Shown: positions 53,320 to 62,203 of the stretch, one piece after another | Position numbering within the stretch: position 1 is the stretch's first letter | How the letters are laid out: each line of letters opens with the position of its first letter | Assembly: GCA_027493875.1 (NCBI GenBank) | Contig: JAOSJX010000025.1 | Coordinates: 173,108 to 237,107 of the forward strand | Origin: Deltaproteobacteria bacterium | GTDB lineage: Bacteria > Lernaellota > Lernaellaia > JACKCT01 | Length of the DNA stretch: 64,000 bases | Direction: 5' to 3' | Notes under the pieces: model-generated | Databases searched by the model: none | What the model was told of the DNA's origin: nothing | What the model saw: only the letters and a program-made list of their open reading frames with translations | Made by a program: the position numbers and the translations under genes

Positions 53320-54852
53320 ATGACCACTGCGACGATTCTTCCCAAGGACCCCCAGGCGGTCGCCCGCGTGCTGCTGGACCCCGTGCTCTGGGGCCAGGCG
53401 TATCTGCACAACCGCGACAACACGAGGCGCGTTTTCTGGAAGCACCAGGCCGACGACCTGCGCTGCGAGCGCGACAGCATCATCCACCTGGACGGCAGAG
53501 ATAGCGGTAAAACCTGGACGTTGGCGTCCGATGTGCTCCATTTCGCCTTCATCACGCGCGGCGGTTCGGGCCTTGTGGCCGCGCCGCACCAGGGGCACCT
53601 CGACACGATCATCGAGGAGGTGGAGTTCCAGATCGGCGCGAATCCCGACCTGGAGGCGTCCGTCGCCCGGACCAAGACCGGAAATCCCAAGATCATCCGC
53701 AAGCCCTATTTCCGAATCGAGTTCACCAACGGGACGGTCCTGCACTTCCGACCGGCGGGCGCGTATGGCGAGGCTTTCCGGTCGCTGCACGTGGACCGGC
53801 TCTGGGTGGACGAGGGCGCGTGGATTCCTGAGAAGGCGTGGAAGGCATTGCGCCAGTGTCTCAACGCGAAGGGCAAGTTTCGGATTTACTCGACGCCCAA
53901 CGGCCTGCGCGACACCACGTACTACCGGCTGACGCAATCGAAAAAGTGGAAGGTGTTCCGCTGGCCGTCGTGGATCAATCCGACGTGGACGACTGAACGC
54001 GAGGCGGAACTGGTCGAGTTCTACGGCGGCAAGGACACTCCCGGTTGGCAGCACGAGGTCGCGGGCGAGCACGGCAAGCCGAGCTTCGGCGCGTTCGATC
54101 TTGACGCGCTCCATGCTTGCCGTAAGGACGTGCCGGATTACCGGCTCGTCAACATCACGAGCGACGAGATGGAGGGGTGCGAGGACGAGGCGGCGGTGCG
54201 CGAACGCTTCGACATGCTGCTGAATTTGTCGCCCAGGGCCGGAACCCACTGGCTCGGCATCGACACGGGCTACACAAGCGATCCGACGGAACTGGTCGTG
54301 TTCAAGGAAGATGAGACCGGGCTGACGATGATCCTGCGCGTCCACGGTGAGCAGGTGCCGTATCCCTGGCTTTCGGAACTCATCCGCACCCTGGACATCT
54401 ACTTCGAGTTCGCGGGGATCGGCCTGGACAACGGGGGTAACGGTCTGGCCGTGGCCCAGGAACTGACGAGCCTGGACAAGTTCAAGGACCGCCACTTCCT
54501 CGGTCGGCTCATGGGCTTCGACTTCGGCGGCAACACCATCGTCAGTTGGGACGAGGCGGGAAAGCCGGTGAAGAAGCGCACGAAGGAACACATGACGGCG
54601 CTCATCAACGCCGCGATGCGGCGGCGGCAGATCGTGTTTCCCCGTGACGACCGACAGATCGAGGAGCAGTTCGCCACGCAGACCTACACCATGAACGACG
54701 GCCGCGTCACGTACAGCAAGGGCCGCGACCACGTGATCGACGCCGTGCGGTGCGCGCTGCTGGTCAAGGACCGCAAGGCATTCTCCGGGCGGGGACCGCA
54801 GTTCGAGGAGGTTTTCATCATGCCGATGGCCACGGACCCGATTTTCGACTGA
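53320..54852 (+). CDS. terL: Phage terminase large subunit (TerL)
   Basis: 510 residues from ATG at 53,320 with GGAGG at 53,311. ATPase motifs: IIHLDGRDSGKTWTLASDVL (Walker A), LWVDEGAWIPEKAW (Walker B) and FRIYSTPNGLRDTTYYRL (coupling). The nuclease domain begins LGIDTGYTSDPTELVVFKED (first Asp), with GIGLDNGGNGLAVAQEL and the final GRDHVIDAVRCALLV (Asp of the RNase-H-like site). It packages DNA into procapsids. No small subunit gene was recognised upstream. No indels. Confidence 0.93.
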   Translation: MTTATILPKDPQAVARVLLDPVLWGQAYLHNRDNTRRVFWKHQADDLRCERDSIIHLDGRDSGKTWTLASDVLHFAFITRGGSGLVAAPHQGHLDTIIEEVEFQIGANPDLEASVARTKTGNPKIIRKPYFRIEFTNGTVLHFRPAGAYGEAFRSLHVDRLWVDEGAWIPEKAWKALRQCLNAKGKFRIYSTPNGLRDTTYYRLTQSKKWKVFRWPSWINPTWTTEREAELVEFYGGKDTPGWQHEVAGEHGKPSFGAFDLDALHACRKDVPDYRLVNITSDEMEGCEDEAAVRERFDMLLNLSPRAGTHWLGIDTGYTSDPTELVVFKEDETGLTMILRVHGEQVPYPWLSELIRTLDIYFEFAGIGLDNGGNGLAVAQELTSLDKFKDRHFLGRLMGFDFGGNTIVSWDEAGKPVKKRTKEHMTALINAAMRRRQIVFPRDDRQIEEQFATQTYTMNDGRVTYSKGRDHVIDAVRCALLVKDRKAFSGRGPQFEEVFIMPMATDPIFD

Positions 54853-54865
54853 ACGAGGAGGAACC

Positions 54866-56429
54866 GTGAGAAGCACCGATCAAGCAGAACCGAAGATGAA
54901 CACGCCCCATGCGCCGAGCGCGCCGGACCCGCTGGCCTCCTTCGCCATCATCCTGGACCCCTCGCGCATGGGCACGGCGGCGGCGCTCGCGCCCAATCTG
55001 TTCGAGAAGCACGGCGTCAAGGATTCCATTCCCGCCGAGTGGCACGAGCGCGCGGCCAAAGCGTGGGAGTTCTACCTCGAGGAACCCATCGTCTCGAACA
55101 CGATCAACTCGTGGCGAGTCTTCGCGCTGGGCGACGAGGTCGGCGTGTCCAGCGAGGACGAAGGAGCGCAGGACCAGGCGCGGGAGATGTTCTATCGCCT
55201 GGAACTCAACAGCTTCGTGAAGGACATGATCCTGCAGCTGCTCGTGAAGGGCGATTGCATCGGGTATTTCAAACGCACGCCCGAGGGCGACGACCTTGCC
55301 AAGGTCGTGTGCGTCAATCCCGTGAGCGTGAAGCTCAAGTTCGTCGGCGGGACGCTCACCGAGGCCACGCAGCGCCGCGAACTCGCGGACGGCACGTTCG
55401 ACGCGGGGGACGACGGCGTGTCGCTCGCCCTCGACCAGATGCTCCACCTCAAATGGAACGCCCCGGAGTTCTCGCCGCGCGGCAACAGCCTGGTGCTCCC
55501 CGCGTTCGAGTCCATCGAACTGCTGCGGGATTTTCGGAAAGCGGAGCGGGCCATCGCCAAGCGGTGGACGACGCCGCTGCGTTTCATCCAGGTCGGCGGG
55601 CAGTTCGGCGATAAGGTCATCATGCCGAATCAGAAGATGATCGACGCGATGCGCGCTGAACTGAACAAGATGGACCTGAAAAGCGGTCTCGTCGTGCCGT
55701 TCTACGTGAAGGCCGAGACCTACGGCAACGAGGGCCACGTCCTCAACACCGAGGCGAAGATCAAGGAAGTGAAAGAGGACATCCTCGTGGCGCTCGGCAT
55801 GGCGCGCAGCATTGTCACCGGCGACGGCCCGAACTTCGCCACGGCCTCGGTCTCGATGCAGAAGATGGTCATCATGCTCAAGGAGATCAAACAGGCGGCG
55901 CGGCGGATTCTGGATTGGGTTTTCTATGAGTGGATGGAACTGAAAGGGATCGACGCCGACGTCGATTACGAGTTCTCGGACCTGGACCTCACGAGCGAGG
56001 TGGACCAGAAGCGCTTGCTGATCGACCTATACGACCGGAACCTGATTTCCAAGAACACGCTGCAGGGGGAAGATGGACCTCAACCCTGAGGTCGAGTCGG
56101 CCAACCGCGCCAAGGAGCAAACCCTGGTCGACATGAACTGGGACATCAAGGACGTCACGGCGCTCGTGCAGCTGGCGATCATGAGTCCCGCGTCGGCGCG
56201 CAAGCTGCTGGGCCTCAAGGACGAAGCAGAAAACCAGGCCATTCAGCAGGAAGAGCAACAGGCAGTCCAGGCCATGTATGCGGACGCGGCAGCGAAAACC
56301 CGAGCATCGGGCGATACCTGCAGCGAGTGTTTGCACTTCGACGAAGAGGCGAACCACTGCCGCGTGTTGGAACGCGACGCGTCGCTCTTCGATCCGGCTT
56401 GTCGATTCCATCGTAACGCGGCGGTGTAA
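54866..56429 (+). CDS. Phage portal protein (one indel), Cys-rich C-terminus
   Basis: GTG at 54,866 with GAGGAGG at 54,855-54,861 (an ATG at 54,896 is possible). The portal features are RAAKAWEFYLEEPIVSNTIN, LVKGDCIGYFKRTPEGDDL, HLKWNAPEFSPRGNSLVLP, RAIAKRWTTPLRFIQVGG and KEDILVALGMARSIVTGDGP. Removing one G near 56,067 extends it with NPEVESANRAKEQTLVDMNW and ARKLLGLKDEAENQAIQQEE, and a last segment with DTCSECLHFDEEANHC and FDPACRFH: C-x2-C ... C ... C, probably a metal site. About 520 residues. The dodecameric portal forms the DNA channel of the head. Confidence 0.83.
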
Positions 56430-59400
56430 ATGCTGGCTGTCGCCCTCGATCAGGCCGAACGCATCCGCCAATCCGTGGCGGCTTCGTTCGCGGCCCGCGA
56501 CCTCTACACCGAACAGCAGGTCACGGCGCTCGTCGGGTCGTTGCGCGAGGCTGAGAAGCGGGTCAAGGCCGATCTGCTTCGGTACGCCGATCTTGGCGCC
56601 CTCACGCCCGGGCAGACTATCAACCAGATCAGGCTCGCGGCGCTCACCGACCGCCTCGACGACACCATCAAGGGTCTCAAGGGCGAACACACGCTCGCGC
56701 TAAAGACCGCTGCCAAGGAATCCCACCTCGAAGGCATAGCGCAGGGCGCGCTCGAACTCAAAGTCCACGGCCTGCCGGGATATGACGCGCTCACCGGCGA
56801 CACCGCGAAGCGACTGGCCAAGGACGCCTTCTCGCTCATGGACAAGAGCGCGCTCGATTTTCTGGTGCGATTCGACGTGCAACTCGCCGGGCAGGTTTCC
56901 ACCGATCTGCTCACCGGCGTCAAGAATGCGCTGACGGTCGGGATCGCGCAGGGTCTCTCCATTCCGAACATCGCCAAGAACATCGGCTCGGTGATCCTGG
57001 ACAAGGAAGCGTTCAAGCAGGCAGGCAAGACCGTCTTCGCCACGGCGCAGCAGCGCATCGAACTGATTGCCCGGACGGAAATCCTGCGGGCGCACAACCA
57101 GGGGCGTCTCAAGTTTTACGACACGGTGGGCGTGCGCGAGGTCCGCTGGATGGTCGCACATGACGAGCGGCTGTGTCCGATTTGCTCGGAACTCGACGGA
57201 AAAGTTTTTCCTATCGATAAATTTCCACCTATCCCGTATCACCCTCGGTGCCGTTGTAGCCTGTCGGCAATGCCCTTGCGGGTGTGCAGCACCGAGTCGT
57301 TGAAGCTCACCGCGATGGCCGGTCCCGCCGATTCGCAGGGATCGTGTCTCATGACGCCGCAGCAGGTTCACGATGTCGCGGGCGCGCAGAAGGCTGAACA
57401 GGCGCAGACCAACAAGGCGATCAAGCAGGGAGATTATGAGTCTCTGGCGCTGAAGCCTCTTCAGGAGGAAGCCAAGAAGCGCGGGATTTCGATTTACCGG
57501 ACCAAGGCCGACTTCATCAAGCTGCTGGGAAAGCAAAACCCCTCCATTGAATACTCGACGTGGGCCACGAAGGACATCATGGCCGAGGTCGCCAAGCAGG
57601 GCATCGGGAAAACCTCTGCACGAAGGACGACCTGATCGCCCTGCTGAAGCAGTTCGATGCGGCGCACGCGGCGATCATCCAGAAGCCGCCGCGCTTCCGG
57701 ATTTTTCCTCGATGACCATGCAGCAGTTGCAGGACGAGGGCGAAGAAGCACGGCATCTCCATCGCCAAAACGAAATCGCAGTTCATCGCGGAACTGGAGA
57801 AGCTCGAACCCAATCCCGCGAAGCCGCATTTCATGCTCAAGGGCCAGGAACTCGAAGCCAAGATCAAGCAATTCGGGATTGGCAAGCCTGCCGAAGGAGA
57901 TGCTGGTTTCCGATCTGCAAAAAGCCCCTCTCCATCGACAAGAAGGCGGTCCAGGCGGTCGAGGAGGCGGCGAAGCACAAGTCTGACCTGATTCAAGCCA
58001 TCGACGCCGTTGCCAGACGCCCGGACGATCCGGCGCAGTACCAGGCGTTCCTCGATTCGGCGAAGAAGGCGGCGCAGGCATACACCCAGCACGCGGATTT
58101 CCTGGGCCAGGGAAGTCGGTCCCCTCTCGGAAGCCCTCGCGCAGAAGGTCACGGCCTGGGAAACCCAGGTAAAGCAGATGTCTCTGGACGATCTGAAAAA
58201 GCTCGCCAGCGGACCAAGCTCCAGCGTACCAGTGGCACACGAAGGAGAACTGGTCGCCCGGTTCTGATGTTCGACGAAGGCGCAGCTGGCGAAGGTGGAC
58301 GCCTCGGTCGAAGCAAAATGGGCGAAATGGGCCGGAAGCATGGCGGCAAGAAGCGAAGACGCCGAGTCGAAATCGCGCCGGCAACGAAACTTCAAACGGT
58401 CAAAGCCGGTGAAAGATTCCCTGAGTCGCCGCTTCCGCCGAAAAATCCGATGAAGCTGGCGCCGGTCGACGAGGCCGTTCCGGACGTCGACGCTCAATGG
58501 GAAAAGATCAAGGCGAAGAAGCCGTTCAAGAACCGCCGCGAGGTCGAACGAACTCGGCGGCGCGCATCGCAAGTTCATCTACGACGATGACCAGGGCAAC
58601 AAGTGGCTTTTCAAGCCGATCTCCGAGGACTTCCGCGCTACGGCGACGAGGTTGCCTATCGCATTGGACGCCTGGTCGATCCGGAGCGGTGGAAGTCCGG
58701 CTCATTGAACTGGACGGCGAGACCGGCTCGATTCAGCGGATGGTGCCGAAGCTCAAGGCGCAAAAGGATTTCAAGGGAATCGATCCGAAGGACCTGCTGC
58801 CTGCCGAACTGGAACAGGTTCAACGCGAGCACGTCGTCGACTGGCTGATCAGCAATCCCGCGACGGACACTGGGGAGAAGCTTCCTCCCGGGAACGGACG
58901 GCCCATCTCTACCCGGGATCGATAAAGGCCAGTTGTACAAATTCCTCGGGGATGACGCATGATATCGCCTACCACCCCGAACGCGGCGCATAGCGCTTCG
59001 ACCGTACTACAACACGGTCATGCGGCCTTCTCGGAAAGCGCATCGACATGAACCTCCAGGCGACGCTCACGTACATCGAGCGCGTCGAGGCGATTCCCGA
59101 CGACCGGGTTCGTGGACATGCTGCGCCCCTATGCCGAGCGGCGTTCAAGACGAGCAAGGCCAAGCTCGACGCCTTCTACAAAAATGGCGCTCGACCGCAA
59201 ACTACAGCATCCGAAGCGACTTTGAGAAGTTCTACGACAAGCTCGCCAAGAAGCGCGGCTGCTCGGTTTCTCGTTCGACGCAAAGGTTGCGAAAAAGGGA
59301 GCGCGCGTCTTGGCCAGTTCGAAGGCGAATGGGCCCAGGACGCGGGGCGAAGCGGGTTAGCTTGGGGAAAGACCATCCCCATCGACGTGGACCAGATCGA

Positions 59401-61029
59401 GGACCAGAACGCGCTGGTGTTCCAGCAGACCGTGAAAAAAGGGGTCGAAGGGTCACCGGCAAGCAGACGGTCGTGCAGATCAAGGTGCGACCCGAACACG
59501 AGGACAAGATTCTAGAGGCCATCGGCAAGGTGGGACCGCCGGGCAAGGAAGACGATCCTGCCGCAGATGGGGGCGCCGCTGTCGGAGGACGAGTTCTACG
59601 AGGACATCGTCGCCGCCGTGAAGAACATCAACCATCACGCGCCCAGACAACGGATTCAGTTCCCCGAGTTTCCGATGCGGCCAACAAACATTGGGCGCAG
59701 GCTGAAAGCGCTCACCAAGCATGCCGATCCCGAAGGGCGCGCATGGCGGAAGAGTACGCCAGGTCCTCGGGGATTTGCGGGCGCAGAACGATCTCCTGGG
59801 CGGCAAGACCAGCTTGGGGAAGATGACGAAGTTCGAGCAGTACGTTCGCAGGACGCCGCCGAAACTGATCGAGTCCCGAAGCCCAAGGAGATGGTCGTCC
59901 GCCAGAGCAGGTGCTCGTCCAGAAACGAACGAATGCGGCGGGCGAGATCGTCACAGACGGCACCGAGCGCGACCTGTCCTCAGTTTTCGGACGCTCGATG
60001 GCCGACGGCACCGCAGTTTGAGATCGAGTTCGAGGACGGCGTCACGGCGATTTATCGGCCCTGGAAGGCAACGACGACATCTTCGCGGCGGCGGAACTGG
60101 AGGTACGCGTCGATGGGGCCCTGCGCCCCGGGCGTGGTGGAAAAAGCCCTTGAGAAGATCGAGCGTTTGGGCCTGAATGCGGCCCCGGCGGCCATCGAGG
60201 ACGCCGAGATCATGTACCTGCAGAAACAGGCCTACATTCAGGGCATCGACAACACGCCGCGCTTCAAGAAGGGCGCTCGGCGCGATGAAAACAAGAGCAA
60301 GCAGGAGCAGGTGGCCGCCCTGCGCGAGTTCTGGAACGCGGAACTGGGCGTGCTGGACGTGACCCGGCTTCCGCACTACGGTCCGTTCGGAGAGTTCCAG
60401 CGTGCGACGCGCGGCAGGATCGAGGGTGGCGGTCGTCGCGTTCAGATGCGCTTCGATCTGACCGAGGCCGACTTGGATCAACAGATGGGCGGGTTCTCCC
60501 TTCGACACCAGCTTACCGACGACCGCGACATGGCGGAATTCATCGAGACGGCGCTGGAGAACAACGGCGCGATGGTGTCCACGGTCGAGAAAATTCGCAT
60601 GGGCATCAAGCCGGGCGGCATGTCGCCGGTCGCGGACATGGAGTCCGGCGGCGGGACGTATTTCTTCACGCGCATCCGCAAGACGCCGACGGCGGGCGGC
60701 CCGGCAGCCCGGCCCTCTACTTCAATAAAAACCTGCTGCGCCGGATGGACTCGATCACTTACGATCACGACAAGTTCGGGCGCTGCACCGGCGACCACGT
60801 CCGGAAATTCCGAAAATCGCGGATCGACCAGTGGAAAGGCATCGCGCAGCACGACCGCAGCGACGAGACGATCTTCAAGTATTCTGTGACCCTGCTGGAC
60901 AACCTGGAGGCCATCGTCGCGCCGGATCGAAAGGCGAAAATGAACATCCTCATGTCCTTCAAGAAGCGCGGCATCACGCACCTGCCGGACGGCCGCAAGA
61001 TCGAGGACATCGTTTGGGCGAGTCACTGA
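56430..61029 (+). CDS. Giant MuF/SPP1-gp7-type head protein with SAP-like repeats and kinase-like segment (many indels)
   Basis: ATG at 56,430, right after the portal gene. The first 400 residues are clean and hold the gp7/MuF domain: LIARTEILRAHNQGRLKFYD, MVAHDERLCPICSELDGKVF and PYHPRCRCSL. Then come repeats with the SAP-like pattern L-x-x-x-A-K-x-x-G-I-x-x-x-K-T-K-x-x-x-I (LQEEAKKRGISIYRTKADFI, LQDEAKKHGISIAKTKSQFI, and a third). Near 58,560-58,990 a kinase-like segment reads HRKFIYDDDQGNKWLFKPIS, RIGRLVDPERWKVRLIELDG, HVVDWLISNP, a D-x-H and GIDKGQLYKFLGDD. The clean last 250 residues include IKPGGMSPVADMESGGGTYF. At least 15 indels; about 1,533 residues if one gene, possibly two. Confidence 0.62.
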
Positions 61030-61030
61030 C

Positions 61031-61528
61031 ATGAGCAAGATCGACGTGAAGGCGGAAGCGACGAAACTCCAGGAGATGCTCGATCGGATCACGAGGGACG
61101 GCTTCTGGTACTACGTGTACTTCGAAGATGGCGAGCGGCTGACGTTCCAACCGTATCGGCTCGATGTGCTCGGCGCGCATCCCCAGGTTGCAGCGGACGG
61201 CTCGGTGAAGGCGTGGACCTACTCGGTGCTGATGATCGACCGGGGCTTCGTGGACTTCGGCGCGAGCACGCACGGCAACCATCTGCACTTCGTGACGAGG
61301 ATCGAGTGGCAGCGCAACAACCGGGGCGAGATTTACGCGGCCGAACTCCACGACGATCAGGAGTACAGAATTTACGTCATCGCCCTCGATCCGCTCGACG
61401 AGCCGGAACTGGTCGAGGAGTGGAAAGGCTACGTCAAGAGACTGGCAACGATGCCTGATCGCGTGGAGCGGTGCCGCAAGGGCGTGACGCGGGAGTTCAT
61501 CGAAATGGTGGAGGCGCGGTTCCGATGA
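61031..61528 (+). CDS. Hypothetical phage protein
   Basis: 165 residues from ATG at 61,031, one base after the previous stop. KIDVKAEATKLQEMLDRITR, FWYYVYFEDGERLTFQPYRL and RGFVDFGASTHGNHLHFVTR show an alternating strand pattern with several aromatic residues, then helices (PELVEEWKGYVKRLATMPDR, TREFIEMVEARFR). Its position between head genes suggests a minor virion or chaperone function, but no family is recognised. It overlaps the next gene by ATGA. Intact. Confidence 0.65.
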   Translation: MSKIDVKAEATKLQEMLDRITRDGFWYYVYFEDGERLTFQPYRLDVLGAHPQVAADGSVKAWTYSVLMIDRGFVDFGASTHGNHLHFVTRIEWQRNNRGEIYAAELHDDQEYRIYVIALDPLDEPELVEEWKGYVKRLATMPDRVERCRKGVTREFIEMVEARFR

Positions 61529-61863
61529 AGCTGCGGTACATGATCGACTATGTTTACGACGAGAAACGGTTTGAACAGGGCCTCGACCCTTACGTGGCTG
61601 CCGGGCTGTGGGTCGTGACGCCGACCGGATTCGACGCGGGGTATCTGCCCGGTTTCGAGGAGCGCGAGGACGAGGTCAACTGGCTCGTCAACGACTGGGT
61701 GGAAAAGGACATCAAGCCATGCCTCAATCCGGGGTTCATGGACTACTGGCGCGAAAGCCGGTCTCCGTATCGCGGCGCGTTCGGCGAGACCGTCGAGACC
61801 GACGAGTACGAGAACTCAGGCAAGTGCATCGAAGCGGTGCTCGGCGCTCTCGGTAAAAAGTGA
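61525..61863 (+). CDS. Hypothetical phage protein
   Basis: 112 residues from the ATG at 61,525, coupled to the upstream gene. MKLRYMIDYVYDEKRFEQGL, PYVAAGLWVVTPTGFDAGYL and NWLVNDWVEKDIKPCLNPGF are followed by a Glu/Gly-rich end with CIEAVLGALGKK. The acidic, aromatic composition is unlike DNA-binding proteins. Unknown family; intact. Confidence 0.62.
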   Translation: MKLRYMIDYVYDEKRFEQGLDPYVAAGLWVVTPTGFDAGYLPGFEEREDEVNWLVNDWVEKDIKPCLNPGFMDYWRESRSPYRGAFGETVETDEYENSGKCIEAVLGALGKK

Positions 61864-61945
61864 TTTCTGCTGTCGCATTTTTACTCACGATTTTTGCACA
61901 CCTTATGATCTTGCCAATGACCTTCCCGACTTATACCTTGGCCCC

Positions 61946-62076
61946 ATGAGCAAGCTGTTCGCGTTCATCGAACGACTCGTGGCGGAAGGGTTTTCGGAAC
62001 CCTGACGCTCTCGTTCCAGAACGGCAAGCTCTCGAACGTGAGGGTCGAGCGGAGTCTGAAGCCGACCGACCTGTGA
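61946..62076 (+). CDS. Small DUF2292-like protein (one indel)
   Basis: ATG at 61,946: MSKLFAFIERLVAEG, then after an indel in the GGGTTTT run near 61,990 FFGTLTLSFQNGKLSNVRVE and RSLKPTDL. About 44 residues. The pattern of a short helix, the aromatic-G-T-L-T-x-x-x-Q-x-G-K strand and a basic tail fits the DUF2292-type small proteins. Function unknown. A terminator follows 40 bases downstream, so it ends the head-gene transcript. Confidence 0.55.
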
Positions 62077-62112
62077 CAACCGCATAGACCTTCGGGGTCG
62101 TCGAAACCATCG

Positions 62113-62165
62113 AGCCCCGGTGAAGTTGGGATGAAATATTCCCGCTTCGCCGGGGCTTTTGTTTT
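62113..62165 (+). terminator. Rho-independent terminator
   Basis: AGCCCCGGTGAAG (62,113-62,125) pairs with CTTCGCCGGGGCT (62,145-62,157) with one G-T pair; the loop holds a smaller GGGA/TCCC stem. TTTTGTTTT follows. It separates the head genes from the methyltransferase. Confidence 0.85.
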
Positions 62166-62203
62166 GTCGTTCGACCCTGAGGCTCTCGCAGGGTGGAGCT
62201 AGC

